Below are positions 22,801 to 30,463 of a stretch of DNA of 30,463 bases, piece after piece. The notes under the pieces are model-generated. The model made no database searches and was not told the DNA's origin. It worked only from the letters and a program-made list of their open reading frames with translations. Position numbers and translations under genes: made by a program. Source of the stretch: CAYLNK01 sp964384675 (GTDB taxonomy: Bacteria > Acidobacteriota > Thermoanaerobaculia > UBA5066). The stretch covers positions 1 through 30,463 of the forward strand of contig CAYLNK010000042.1 of NCBI GenBank assembly GCA_964384675.1, written 5' to 3'. How positions within the stretch are numbered: position 1 is the stretch's first letter; the number at the start of each line of letters is the position of its first letter.

Positions 22801-23308
22801 GATCGGCGCGGCGGGCGCGGCGAGCTACGCCGGATACGTCGAGGTGCGTGCCACCGGCGCCCCGCTGTCGGACGTCTACGTCGGGGCGCGGACGGCCGCG
22901 CAGGGGGGCGGCGGGCAGTTCGGGCTCTTCACACCGGCCCTCTACCCGGGAGAGGAGGCTCTGACCGAGGCGTTCCTCTACGGGCTGCGTTCCGACGCCT
23001 CGAACCGCTCGAACGTGGCGGTGGCGCACACCGGCGGCCCAGGCTCCGGAGCGATCACGCTGGAGCTGGTGGCCTACGACGGGAACGCCGGCGGGACGGC
23101 AAAGGGCGGCCCGACGACGGTCAGCCTCGAGCCTGGCGGCTGGACGCAGGTGGGCGGTTTCCTCGCCCGGAAGGGGATCGCCAGCGGATGGGTAGCGGTG
23201 CGCCGCACGGCCGGCACGGCCAGCTGGCTGGCGTACGGCGTCATCAACGACGGGGCGAGCCCGGGCGAGAGGACCGGCGACGGAGCCTACGTCCCCATGT
23301 CACGGTAG
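19847..23308 (+). CDS. secreted Asp-box (BNR/YCF48-like) beta-propeller protein with duplicated C-terminal module
   Basis: Exported protein of 1153 residues. A signal peptide (MRRRTPLVALLLTSALSLPSGPAAA) is followed by a unique segment (about 30-180) with a Cys pair in ACTGGSC and a hydrophobic stretch. A propeller region then carries 11 Asp-boxes of the form SxDxGxTW/F (for example STDGGRTF, STDRGTTW, SEDGGLTW), running from about base 20410 to 21740. Asp-boxes occur in sialidases, sortilin-type and photosystem-assembly propellers; I see no sialidase catalytic set, so binding rather than hydrolysis is likely. The last 480 residues are two copies of a beta-rich module. The ATG at 19847 is chosen because AAAGGGG ends 6 bases upstream and the signal peptide starts there. 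It is divergent from the ECF gene and may be its target, though no sequence proves this. Confidence 0.85.
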   Translation: MRRRTPLVALLLTSALSLPSGPAAAGNASPAITPTPGPRLPVGGPEGGDLPRLDRTADGQLQATGFGGAYTSACTGGSCNQWGYDSASQVAAASAIRETVDVINSTGPINSVVLAVLETLFNVRVVPTSIGLVLSLDLFGNLIRSQRFRAGEVTAIARARRSESRGTRADATSGLAISLWVKGAGPYLSTDSGRTFTEATATPGLQPTAFARTSLAVGDDLLAGLQDGGVYRSTDGGRTFRQSSAGLSTANLTVYSVAASSDAVYAAADDGIYKSTDRGTTWKVLDLGIPGGLSASAVGARGATVYAGLYDPPGIWRSTDAGATWKEARAGLRAFDFYRILVEERTVWAATPQGLWRSDDGGANWRTDDRGIASTIVSAVLHDGSSLLVGTNGNRFGAYRSDDGGLTWSDGGESMRGQSVTGLATAGDAVVAGSAYFHPAVPYGLFRSTDHGTTWSRSQSGVGGPPSTLGLARSGSRILASVDVEGSDVTVYRSEDGGLTWTPSSTGIDGSRLTRIDASEGLAVGATPSGRLFRSTDHGSTWTEASKAMTEGYTVSALLVEGTSVLAGLLGTPAKSGLYRSSDSGTTWARLSAPTLLAGDAPTALAVTGPVIYAGYPSGLLYRSLDAGQTFTIVPTGAEGAGILSLRIVGGLLYIGTYGKGVLAIDAAPVTRRLVPIVLDVDTGSARFATELTLTNRGATDVAVTMTYTPSLGDRQGGGQVTATLPPGSLQIADAIATLRAKGLAIPASSAGQQGGTLLVSFEGAASPDLVSVTARTTAPTSSPAGSAGLAYLGLDPERDTVSTSLKIFGLRANATDRSNFAVFSTTPDPVTVSVTAYSGSGDGKSAVVDAALVLGPYEWKQFSFSSTGLASGHVVVRKVGGRGGFNGYGVINDNATNDGSFVFPRSGGTVTDLLKLPVLVETSAFRSELVLSNASAAAVSLSLNYTESLTPSAGAGGAVTIALAPGEQRILPDAIGALRTLGAAIGAAGAASYAGYVEVRATGAPLSDVYVGARTAAQGGGGQFGLFTPALYPGEEALTEAFLYGLRSDASNRSNVAVAHTGGPGSGAITLELVAYDGNAGGTAKGGPTTVSLEPGGWTQVGGFLARKGIASGWVAVRRTAGTASWLAYGVINDGASPGERTGDGAYVPMSR
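21866..23305 (+). repeat. tandem duplication of a ~235-residue C-terminal module within the secreted propeller protein
   Basis: Copy 1 spans about 21866-22564 and copy 2 about 22595-23305. They share, in the same order: a start of type PIVLDVDTGSARFATELTLTN versus PVLVETSAFRSELVLSN, then MTYTPSL versus LNYTESL. Next come IADAIATLRAKG versus LPDAIGALRTLG, GLRANATDRSNFAV versus GLRSDASNRSNVAV, and a closing GYGVINDNATNDGSFVFP versus AYGVINDGASPGERTGDG. The copies are diverged at DNA level, so the duplication is old. The fold is probably beta-sandwich (alternating hydrophobic strands); function unknown. Confidence 0.75.
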
Positions 23309-23419
23309 GCAGCGCTCGAGCTGAAGGCGGGACTCTGGTCCGGCGGTTGTGGGGGAGATCGCCTCGAAGCGCCGTTCGACCGTTCGCCGAGGAGCGGTCT
23401 CGTAGCGGCGGCGGCGGAT
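23309..23419. other. convergent spacer, no feature seen
   Basis: These 111 bases separate the convergent secreted-protein and membrane-protein genes. I see no open frame worth calling and no hairpin followed by a T-run. A GGAGCCGC/GCGGCTCC stem lies just to the right, at 23428-23448 inside the next gene. Confidence 0.5.
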
Positions 23420-23764
23420 TCAGGCCGGGAGCCGCCGAAAGCGGCTCCTGAGGCGAGGGCTCTCGAGGAGGAGGGCCGCGGCGAGGGTCACGGCGGCGAC
23501 GGCGGCGAGGATCACGGTGAGCCTCGCGAACGGCTCTCCGGTCGCGGCCCGCCGGTCGACCAGCGAAACCAGCGTGCGGATCCACTCCACGGCGCCGAGC
23601 GCGAGCCCGACCTGCAGCGCCCGTCCCGCCCAGCGTCGCTTCACGAAGAGGAGCCCGAGGGCCAGGAGGGACGCGGCGACCAGCGCCAGCTGGCCGCCGC
23701 GGAGGAAATGGGCGGAGAGGACGAGCAGGCTCAGCGCCGCGGGGAGGAGCAGGAGAAGCGTCAC
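23420..23764 (-). CDS. hypothetical small four-helix membrane protein
   Basis: I recognise no named family. 114 residues with four hydrophobic helices: about 1-21 (MTLLLLLPAALSLLVLSAHF), 25-41, 50-69 and 80-101, joined by short Arg-rich loops, with a basic C-terminus (RSRFRRLPA). The ATG at 23764 overlaps the stop of the YgbA-family gene as ATGA, so the two are translationally coupled and probably work together. A perfect 8-bp stem (23428-23448) lies in its last codons but lacks a T-run. Confidence 0.7.
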   Translation of the reverse strand: MTLLLLLPAALSLLVLSAHFLRGGQLALVAASLLALGLLFVKRRWAGRALQVGLALGAVEWIRTLVSLVDRRAATGEPFARLTVILAAVAAVTLAAALLLESPRLRSRFRRLPA

Positions 23765-24126
23765 GCCGGAGCGGCGACCTTCCGGCGTCGCGGGAGCTCG
23801 GGCGCCTTCCTCTTTCCGTCGATCAGATGCCGGATGGCGAGGATCGGGTGGCGGGTGAGCATTCGTGGGCCGGCGAAGCGCATCACCTGACGGGCCTTCT
23901 CGCGCATCTCGGGTGTGTAGCAGTGGATCGGGCAGTTGACGCAGGTCGGCTTCTCTCCGCCGAACGGGCAGCGGCTTAGGCGGTAGAAAGCGTAGACCTG
24001 GAGCTCGGCGCAGTCGGTGCAGAGGTCATTGCCCGTGCCGTGCCACGCCCGGCACGCGATCGAGATCATCGCGGCGATGGTCTTTCTCTCGCGCACCAGG
24101 CGGGGATCGGCAGGGTCGTTGACCAT
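23761..24126 (-). CDS. ygbA: YgbA-family Cys-rich protein (nitrous oxide-stimulated promoter family)
   Basis: 121 residues, the usual length for the family. It has seven cysteines: Cys25, Cys36, Cys39, Cys53, Cys62, Cys65 and Cys69. The family core reads CTDCAELQVYAFYRLSRCPF followed by KPTCVNCPIHCY. The CxxC...C...CxxCxxxC spacing suggests an iron-sulfur or zinc site. In enterobacteria ygbA is controlled by the nitric-oxide-responsive regulator NsrR and linked to nitrosative-stress recovery; the biochemical role is not settled. Here it follows korB by 12 bases on the same strand and is coupled to the next gene. Placement behind an oxygen- and NO-sensitive Fe-S enzyme suggests repair or protection, which is inference. 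A basic tail (PRRRKVAAPA) ends the protein. Confidence 0.82.
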   Translation of the reverse strand: MVNDPADPRLVRERKTIAAMISIACRAWHGTGNDLCTDCAELQVYAFYRLSRCPFGGEKPTCVNCPIHCYTPEMREKARQVMRFAGPRMLTRHPILAIRHLIDGKRKAPELPRRRKVAAPA

Positions 24127-24138
24127 TCGCGCGAGACC

Positions 24139-25014
24139 TCAGAAGGCCGGGAGGAAGGAGCGGATGATGTCCGACGTCGTGGGCGGCTGGGCGCCGGCCA
24201 GCGACTGCCGCTTGACCTCGTCGAGCCGGTCGAGCAGGGACGGCTCCTTGACCTCGTAGAGGATGCCCGTCGACATCACGCCCACCTCGCGGGTGTACTT
24301 CAGCGCCTCGGCGCGCGACGACGAGTCGTGGTCGGCCGGGATCGCCTTCTGCTTGGCCTTGAGCGTCTTGAACTGGTCGTCGCCGCGCCAGGTGACGCAG
24401 GGCGACATCACGTTCAGGAACGAGAAGCCGTGGTGCGAGATCGCTCGCACCATCAGGTCGACGAGGGACTTCGGGTCGCCCGAGAAGCCGCGTCCGACCC
24501 AGGTGGCGCCGAACGAGATGGCGAGCTCGCACGGGTCCACCGACGGCTCGGGGTTCCCGTAGTGCGTCGACTTGGTCTTGTCGCCGGCCGGTGTGGTGGG
24601 CGCGGCCTGTCCCTTGGTGAGGCCGTAGATCTCGTTGTCCATGATGAAGTACGAGACGTCCAGGTTGCGCCGGGCCGCGTGCATGAAGTGGTTGCCGCCG
24701 ATGGCGAGGCCGTCCCCGTCGCCCCCCATCGCGATGACGTTCAGCTCGGGGCGAGAGACCTTGATGCCGGCAGCCAGCGTGAGCGAGCGCCCGTGCACGC
24801 CGTTGAACCCGTACGTGTCGACGTAGCCGGGGAGGCGCGAGGAGCAGCCGATCCCGGAGACGACGACCGTGTTCCAGGGCTCGAGCTGCAGCTGGGCCAT
24901 CGCCCGGTACATCGAGGTGAGGGCGCCGAAGTCGCCGCAGCCGGCGCACCAGACCGGCTTCAGGTCGGTCTTGTAGTCGTTGGGCACGAACTCGGGCAGG
25001 GTGACCGCGCTCAT
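24139..25014 (-). CDS. korB: 2-oxoacid:ferredoxin oxidoreductase subunit beta (2-oxoglutarate type)
   Basis: Thiamine-diphosphate subunit of the enzyme that interconverts a 2-oxoacid plus CoA with acyl-CoA, CO2 and reduced ferredoxin. 291 residues. Seen: Cys23 and Cys26 in WCAGCGDFG, Cys57 in GIGCSSR and Cys206 in MSPCVTW, the four ligands of the intrinsic [4Fe-4S] cluster. The ThDP/Mg motif GGDGDGLAIGGNH is at 98-109, then MDNEIYGLTKGQ and SPTT-like APTTPAG. The ATG at 25014 overlaps the korA stop (ATGA). The 2-oxoglutarate rather than pyruvate specificity is judged from the two-subunit layout and the overall KorB-like sequence, and is likely but not proven. Confidence 0.92.
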   Translation of the reverse strand: MSAVTLPEFVPNDYKTDLKPVWCAGCGDFGALTSMYRAMAQLQLEPWNTVVVSGIGCSSRLPGYVDTYGFNGVHGRSLTLAAGIKVSRPELNVIAMGGDGDGLAIGGNHFMHAARRNLDVSYFIMDNEIYGLTKGQAAPTTPAGDKTKSTHYGNPEPSVDPCELAISFGATWVGRGFSGDPKSLVDLMVRAISHHGFSFLNVMSPCVTWRGDDQFKTLKAKQKAIPADHDSSSRAEALKYTREVGVMSTGILYEVKEPSLLDRLDEVKRQSLAGAQPPTTSDIIRSFLPAF

Positions 25015-26783
25015 ACGAGCACCTCCTCGCGGGACCGGACGTCCGCCACCAGGAGGCGGATCTGCTCGTCGACCTCGGACACGGTCAGATTCTTGCCGCC
25101 CGAGCGCTTGAAGACGCGGGTCCGCTCCTGGGGCAGGTCCAGGAAGGTGCGGAGGTACTTGTAGAACTGGGCCGAGTAGGAGATCTCCACCACGAGGACC
25201 TTCTTGAGGCCGCTCAGGAACTCCTCGAACGGCTTCTTCGGGAACGGATAGAGGACCTGGGGCACGAACGCCGCGACCTTCTCGCCCCGCGCGTTGGCGC
25301 GCTGGACGGCCTCCTTCACGGCGCCCTTGGACGAGCCCCAGCAGAGGATGCCGACCTCGGCGTCCTCGGGCCCGTAGCGCCGGTGAAACTGGTACTGCTC
25401 GCGGATCGGCCACAGCTTGCGGTACCGCTTGGCGTTCATACGCTCGTGGAGGAGGTACATCGAGCCCGGCTTCCCCGACTCGTCGTGCTCGAGGCCGTTG
25501 GTCTGGTAGATGCCGCCCTTCATCCCGGGCGCGCTCATCGGGGAGACCCCGTCCGGCGTCTCGGCGTAACGCTGGTAGCTCTCCAGCTGCTCCGGCGTCG
25601 GGAGGCGGCGCTCGCGGACCTCGTGGACGAGCGTCGAGGCGTCGAGGGTCTCGCGGCGCTGGGCGATCGACTGGTCGGACAAAACGAGCACGGGGATCTG
25701 GTATTCCTCCGCGATGTTGAAGGCGTCGACCGTCGTGTGGAACGAGTCCTCGACGTCGGAGCACGCCATGACGACGCGCGGCGCGTCTCCGTGTGTGCCG
25801 CAGACGGCCTGCCAGAGGTCGGACTGCTCGCTCTTGGTCGGGAGGCCGGTGGAGGGGCCGCCGCGCTGCACGTCGACGATCACGGCCGGTATCTCGGCCA
25901 TGGAAGCGAGGCCGAGCATCTCGGTCATGAGCGCGAGGCCCGGTCCGGACGTGGCCGTCATCGCCTTCACTCCGGCGAACGACGCGCCGATCACGGCGCC
26001 GATCGCGGCCAGCTCGTCCTCGGTCTGGAGCACCGAGCCTCCGATCTTCGGGAGCCACTCGTCGAGGAACTGGAGGACCTCGGTGGACGGGGTGATCGGG
26101 TACCCCGCGAAGAACCGGCAGCCGGCGTGGATCGCGCCGAGCGCCGTCGCCTCGTTGCCCGACATCATCAGCTTCGAGGGGCCCACGGTGTACTCGAGGT
26201 AGCGGTCGGGAATGGCGGTGAGGGTCTTCCCGTAGGCGAGTCCCGACTCGAAGGCCTTGAGCGCGGCCTCTCCGACGGCCGCCTTCTTCCGCCCGAAGCG
26301 GTGCACGACGGCCCGGCGCAGGGTCTCGACCGGGAGGTCGAAGAGCGCCGTGAGGACGCCGAGCCCGACCACGTTCTTGGAGCCCTTGGCGCCGGCGTCG
26401 GACGCGAGCTTCGCGAACGGCACCGGGAACCAGCGCGACGCCTCGCCGAGACCGAGGTCGGCCGCCGTGCGCGTCTCGGCGTCGGCGGCCTCGCACAGGA
26501 CCACGGCGTCGGGCGCGGGGATCACCTCGCCCTTGAAGAGCCGGAAATCGGCCCAGCTGAACACGCAGAGGACGTCGACGAAGTCCCCCTGCGCGAGGAC
26601 CGGGTCCGGGCTGAGCCGCACGACGCACGACGACTCTCCGCCGCGGATCTGCGGTCCGTACGCCTCGGTCTTGACGACGTTGAGGCCGTCTCGCGCTCCG
26701 GCCTGGGACAGGATGTCGCCCATCGTCACGATGCCGTCGCCGCCGGCGCCGACCATCGCGATGGTGAGGTCTCTGCGTGCCAT
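25011..26783 (-). CDS. korA: 2-oxoacid:ferredoxin oxidoreductase subunit alpha, gamma-alpha fusion (2-oxoglutarate type)
   Basis: 590 residues combining the gamma domain (about 1-190, starting with AMVGAGGDGIVTMGDILSQA and YGPQIRGGESS) with the pyrimidine-binding alpha domain. The alpha domain shows the hallmark GYPITPSTE (Tyr228-Ile230 on), TEDELAAIGAVIGASFAG, TATSGPGLALMTE and VQRGGPSTGLPTKSEQSDL. This is the fused form usual in two-subunit KorAB enzymes of bacteria and archaea. The ATG at 26783 has GAGG about 11 bases upstream and lies 10 bases after the ferredoxin stop. It is coupled to korB by ATGA. In an aerobic or facultative cell it would oxidise 2-oxoglutarate to succinyl-CoA; with reduced ferredoxin it could run in reverse. 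Confidence 0.93.
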   Translation of the reverse strand: MARRDLTIAMVGAGGDGIVTMGDILSQAGARDGLNVVKTEAYGPQIRGGESSCVVRLSPDPVLAQGDFVDVLCVFSWADFRLFKGEVIPAPDAVVLCEAADAETRTAADLGLGEASRWFPVPFAKLASDAGAKGSKNVVGLGVLTALFDLPVETLRRAVVHRFGRKKAAVGEAALKAFESGLAYGKTLTAIPDRYLEYTVGPSKLMMSGNEATALGAIHAGCRFFAGYPITPSTEVLQFLDEWLPKIGGSVLQTEDELAAIGAVIGASFAGVKAMTATSGPGLALMTEMLGLASMAEIPAVIVDVQRGGPSTGLPTKSEQSDLWQAVCGTHGDAPRVVMACSDVEDSFHTTVDAFNIAEEYQIPVLVLSDQSIAQRRETLDASTLVHEVRERRLPTPEQLESYQRYAETPDGVSPMSAPGMKGGIYQTNGLEHDESGKPGSMYLLHERMNAKRYRKLWPIREQYQFHRRYGPEDAEVGILCWGSSKGAVKEAVQRANARGEKVAAFVPQVLYPFPKKPFEEFLSGLKKVLVVEISYSAQFYKYLRTFLDLPQERTRVFKRSGGKNLTVSEVDEQIRLLVADVRSREEVLV

Positions 26784-26793
26784 GGTCCGGACC

Positions 26794-27045
26794 TCAGTTG
26801 ACGTGGAGGGCGTGGTACCGGGCCTCGAGCTGATCCTTCGTCTCGGTGTGGTCCGGGTCGGTGATGATGCAGGCGTCGACGGGGCAGACCTCGACGCAGC
26901 GGGGGGCGTCGTGGGCGCCGACGCACTCGGTGCAGCGCTCGTGGTCGATCACGTAGTAGCTGTCGCCGGGCGCGATCGCCTGGTTCGGGCACTCCGGCTC
27001 GCACGATCCGCAGTTGATGCAGCTGTCCTCGATCTTCATCGCCAT
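26794..27045 (-). CDS. 2[4Fe-4S] ferredoxin, Alvin-type
   Basis: Electron carrier of 83 residues. The first cluster motif is Cys9-x2-Cys12-x2-Cys15-x3-Cys19-Pro. The second is Cys38-x2-Cys41-x8-Cys50-x3-Cys54-Pro, where the 8-residue spacing and the following C-terminal helix (ETKDQLEARYHALHV) mark the Allochromatium vinosum type with low-potential clusters. A ninth cysteine, Cys59, is extra. The ATG at 27045 is preferred over the ATG at 27069 because GGAAGGAG stands about 8 bases upstream of it. As first gene before korAB, it is the likely acceptor or donor for that enzyme. Confidence 0.93.
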   Translation of the reverse strand: MAMKIEDSCINCGSCEPECPNQAIAPGDSYYVIDHERCTECVGAHDAPRCVEVCPVDACIITDPDHTETKDQLEARYHALHVN

Positions 27046-27110
27046 GGTGGGGTCTCCTTCCGCCTCCAAGGGTGTCGGCGGAGAGGCTCCGGCTCAATGG
27101 TGCAGACGGA

Positions 27111-30284
<3,174 letters not shown>

Positions 30285-30318
30285 CGGTTAGACTTTCCGC
30301 CCAGAAAGGAAGCAGCCA

Positions 30319-30463
30319 ATGCCCAACAACGGCTCACCTCCCGGTGGATCTCCTCCCGGCGGGGCACCTCCCGGCGGGGCACCTCCCGGCGGGGCACCTC
30401 CCGGCGGCGCACCTCCCGGCGGGGCACCTCCCGGCGGCGCACCTCCCGGCGGGGCACCTCCCG
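30319..30463 (+). CDS. start of a PPGGA-repeat protein, cut by window end
   Basis: The ATG at 30319 is preceded by AAAGGAAG (30305-30312), a good Shine-Dalgarno at 6 bases. The product begins MPNNGS and then consists only of PPGG(S/A) pentapeptides up to the window edge. A frame on the opposite strand is also open but gives only an Arg/Glu repeat and lacks a ribosome site. Such Pro/Gly-rich stretches are flexible and often form N-terminal linkers or surface regions of larger proteins. What follows is outside the window, so no function can be given. A -10-like TAGACT lies at 30289-30294. Confidence 0.6.
   Translation, partial: MPNNGSPPGGSPPGGAPPGGAPPGGAPPGGAPPGGAPPGGAPPGGAPP
30337..30463 (+). 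repeat. 15-bp tandem repeat encoding PPGGA
   Basis: Eight full units and a 7-base start of a ninth, unit CCTCCCGGCGGGGCA. The first unit (30337-30351) is diverged and encodes PPGGS. Units at 30397 and 30427 carry the silent change GGC for GGG in the fourth codon; the others are identical. The array is in frame with the ATG at 30319 and its right end lies outside the window. Near-perfect identity implies recent expansion or contraction. Confidence 0.9.

Noticed and set aside
19847..23308. Sialidase assignment from the Asp-boxes
   Set aside because: Asp-boxes alone mark the propeller fold. I could not find the Arg triad context or the catalytic Tyr/Glu arrangement of sialidases.
23428..23448. 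Perfect 8-bp hairpin GGAGCCGC/GCGGCTCC as a terminator
   Set aside because: It lies inside the last codons of the small membrane-protein gene and is not followed by a T-run on either strand.
24139..26783. Pyruvate:ferredoxin oxidoreductase instead of the 2-oxoglutarate enzyme
   Set aside because: The two-subunit gamma-alpha plus beta layout with a separate Alvin-type ferredoxin is more like KorAB, though specificity is not proven by sequence.
30337..30463. Regular short repeats as a CRISPR array
   Set aside because: Units are 15 bases with no spacers and are in frame with a start codon and ribosome site, so they are a coding tandem repeat.

Overview
The window is very GC-rich (roughly 70% by eye), densely coding bacterial DNA. 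I count 18 protein genes that I accept, plus the start of a 19th cut by the right edge. I see no rRNA, tRNA, transposase, integrase or CRISPR array, and no gene-free stretch over 300 bases. The gene content suggests an Acidobacteriota-like heterotroph: an ECF sigma factor coupled to a membrane Ser/Thr kinase, two giant beta-propeller sensor kinases, a secreted Asp-box propeller protein, a FadI/FadJ-type beta-oxidation operon and a 2-oxoacid:ferredoxin oxidoreductase. That assignment is inference from gene types and composition, not from a marker gene.

Layout. (1) 1-1701, minus strand: a BMP-family lipoprotein and the first half of its ABC ATPase (cut by the left edge), a nucleoside-type importer. 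(2) 1717-2274, plus: a small protein that looks like an HD-domain hydrolase fold with every metal ligand lost. (3) 2285-3480, minus: a four-helix membrane protein translationally coupled to a pteridine-reductase-like SDR. (4) 3560-12323, plus: a fatty-acid degradation block made of long-chain acyl-CoA synthetase, TetR/FadR-like regulator, FadI-type thiolase, FadJ-type hydratase/dehydrogenase, VLCAD-type acyl-CoA dehydrogenase and an MBL-fold hydrolase, followed at 12348-16736 by a hybrid propeller histidine kinase with its own receivers and Hpt. (5) 16783-19784, minus: a TM/TPR-like Ser/Thr kinase and its ECF sigma factor. (6) 19847-23308, plus: a secreted Asp-box propeller protein with a duplicated C-terminal module. 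(7) 23420-27045, minus: ferredoxin, KorA (gamma-alpha fusion), KorB, a YgbA-family Cys-rich protein and a four-helix membrane protein. (8) 27111-30284, minus: a second 14-blade propeller histidine kinase without receiver. (9) 30319-end, plus: start of a protein made of PPGGA pentapeptides.

The genes of block 4 form a coherent pathway: activation of fatty acids to CoA esters (FadD), dehydrogenation (ACAD), hydration and second oxidation (FadJ), and thiolysis (FadI), under a TetR-family repressor. The best regulatory signal in the window is an 18-bp inverted repeat, TGAGTGA-N4-TCATTCA, lying on the predicted transcription start and start codon of that TetR gene. It matches the known operator of Bacillus subtilis FadR (YsiA), whose gene is also next to an acyl-CoA synthetase. 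Acetyl-CoA from this operon would feed a TCA cycle in which KorAB exchanges electrons with the adjacent ferredoxin.

A recurring architectural feature is coupling by 4-base NTGA overlaps (CTGA, GTGA, TTGA, ATGA), often with non-ATG starts. Another is divergent gene pairs separated by very short spacers that contain one small AT island readable as a -10 element on either strand.
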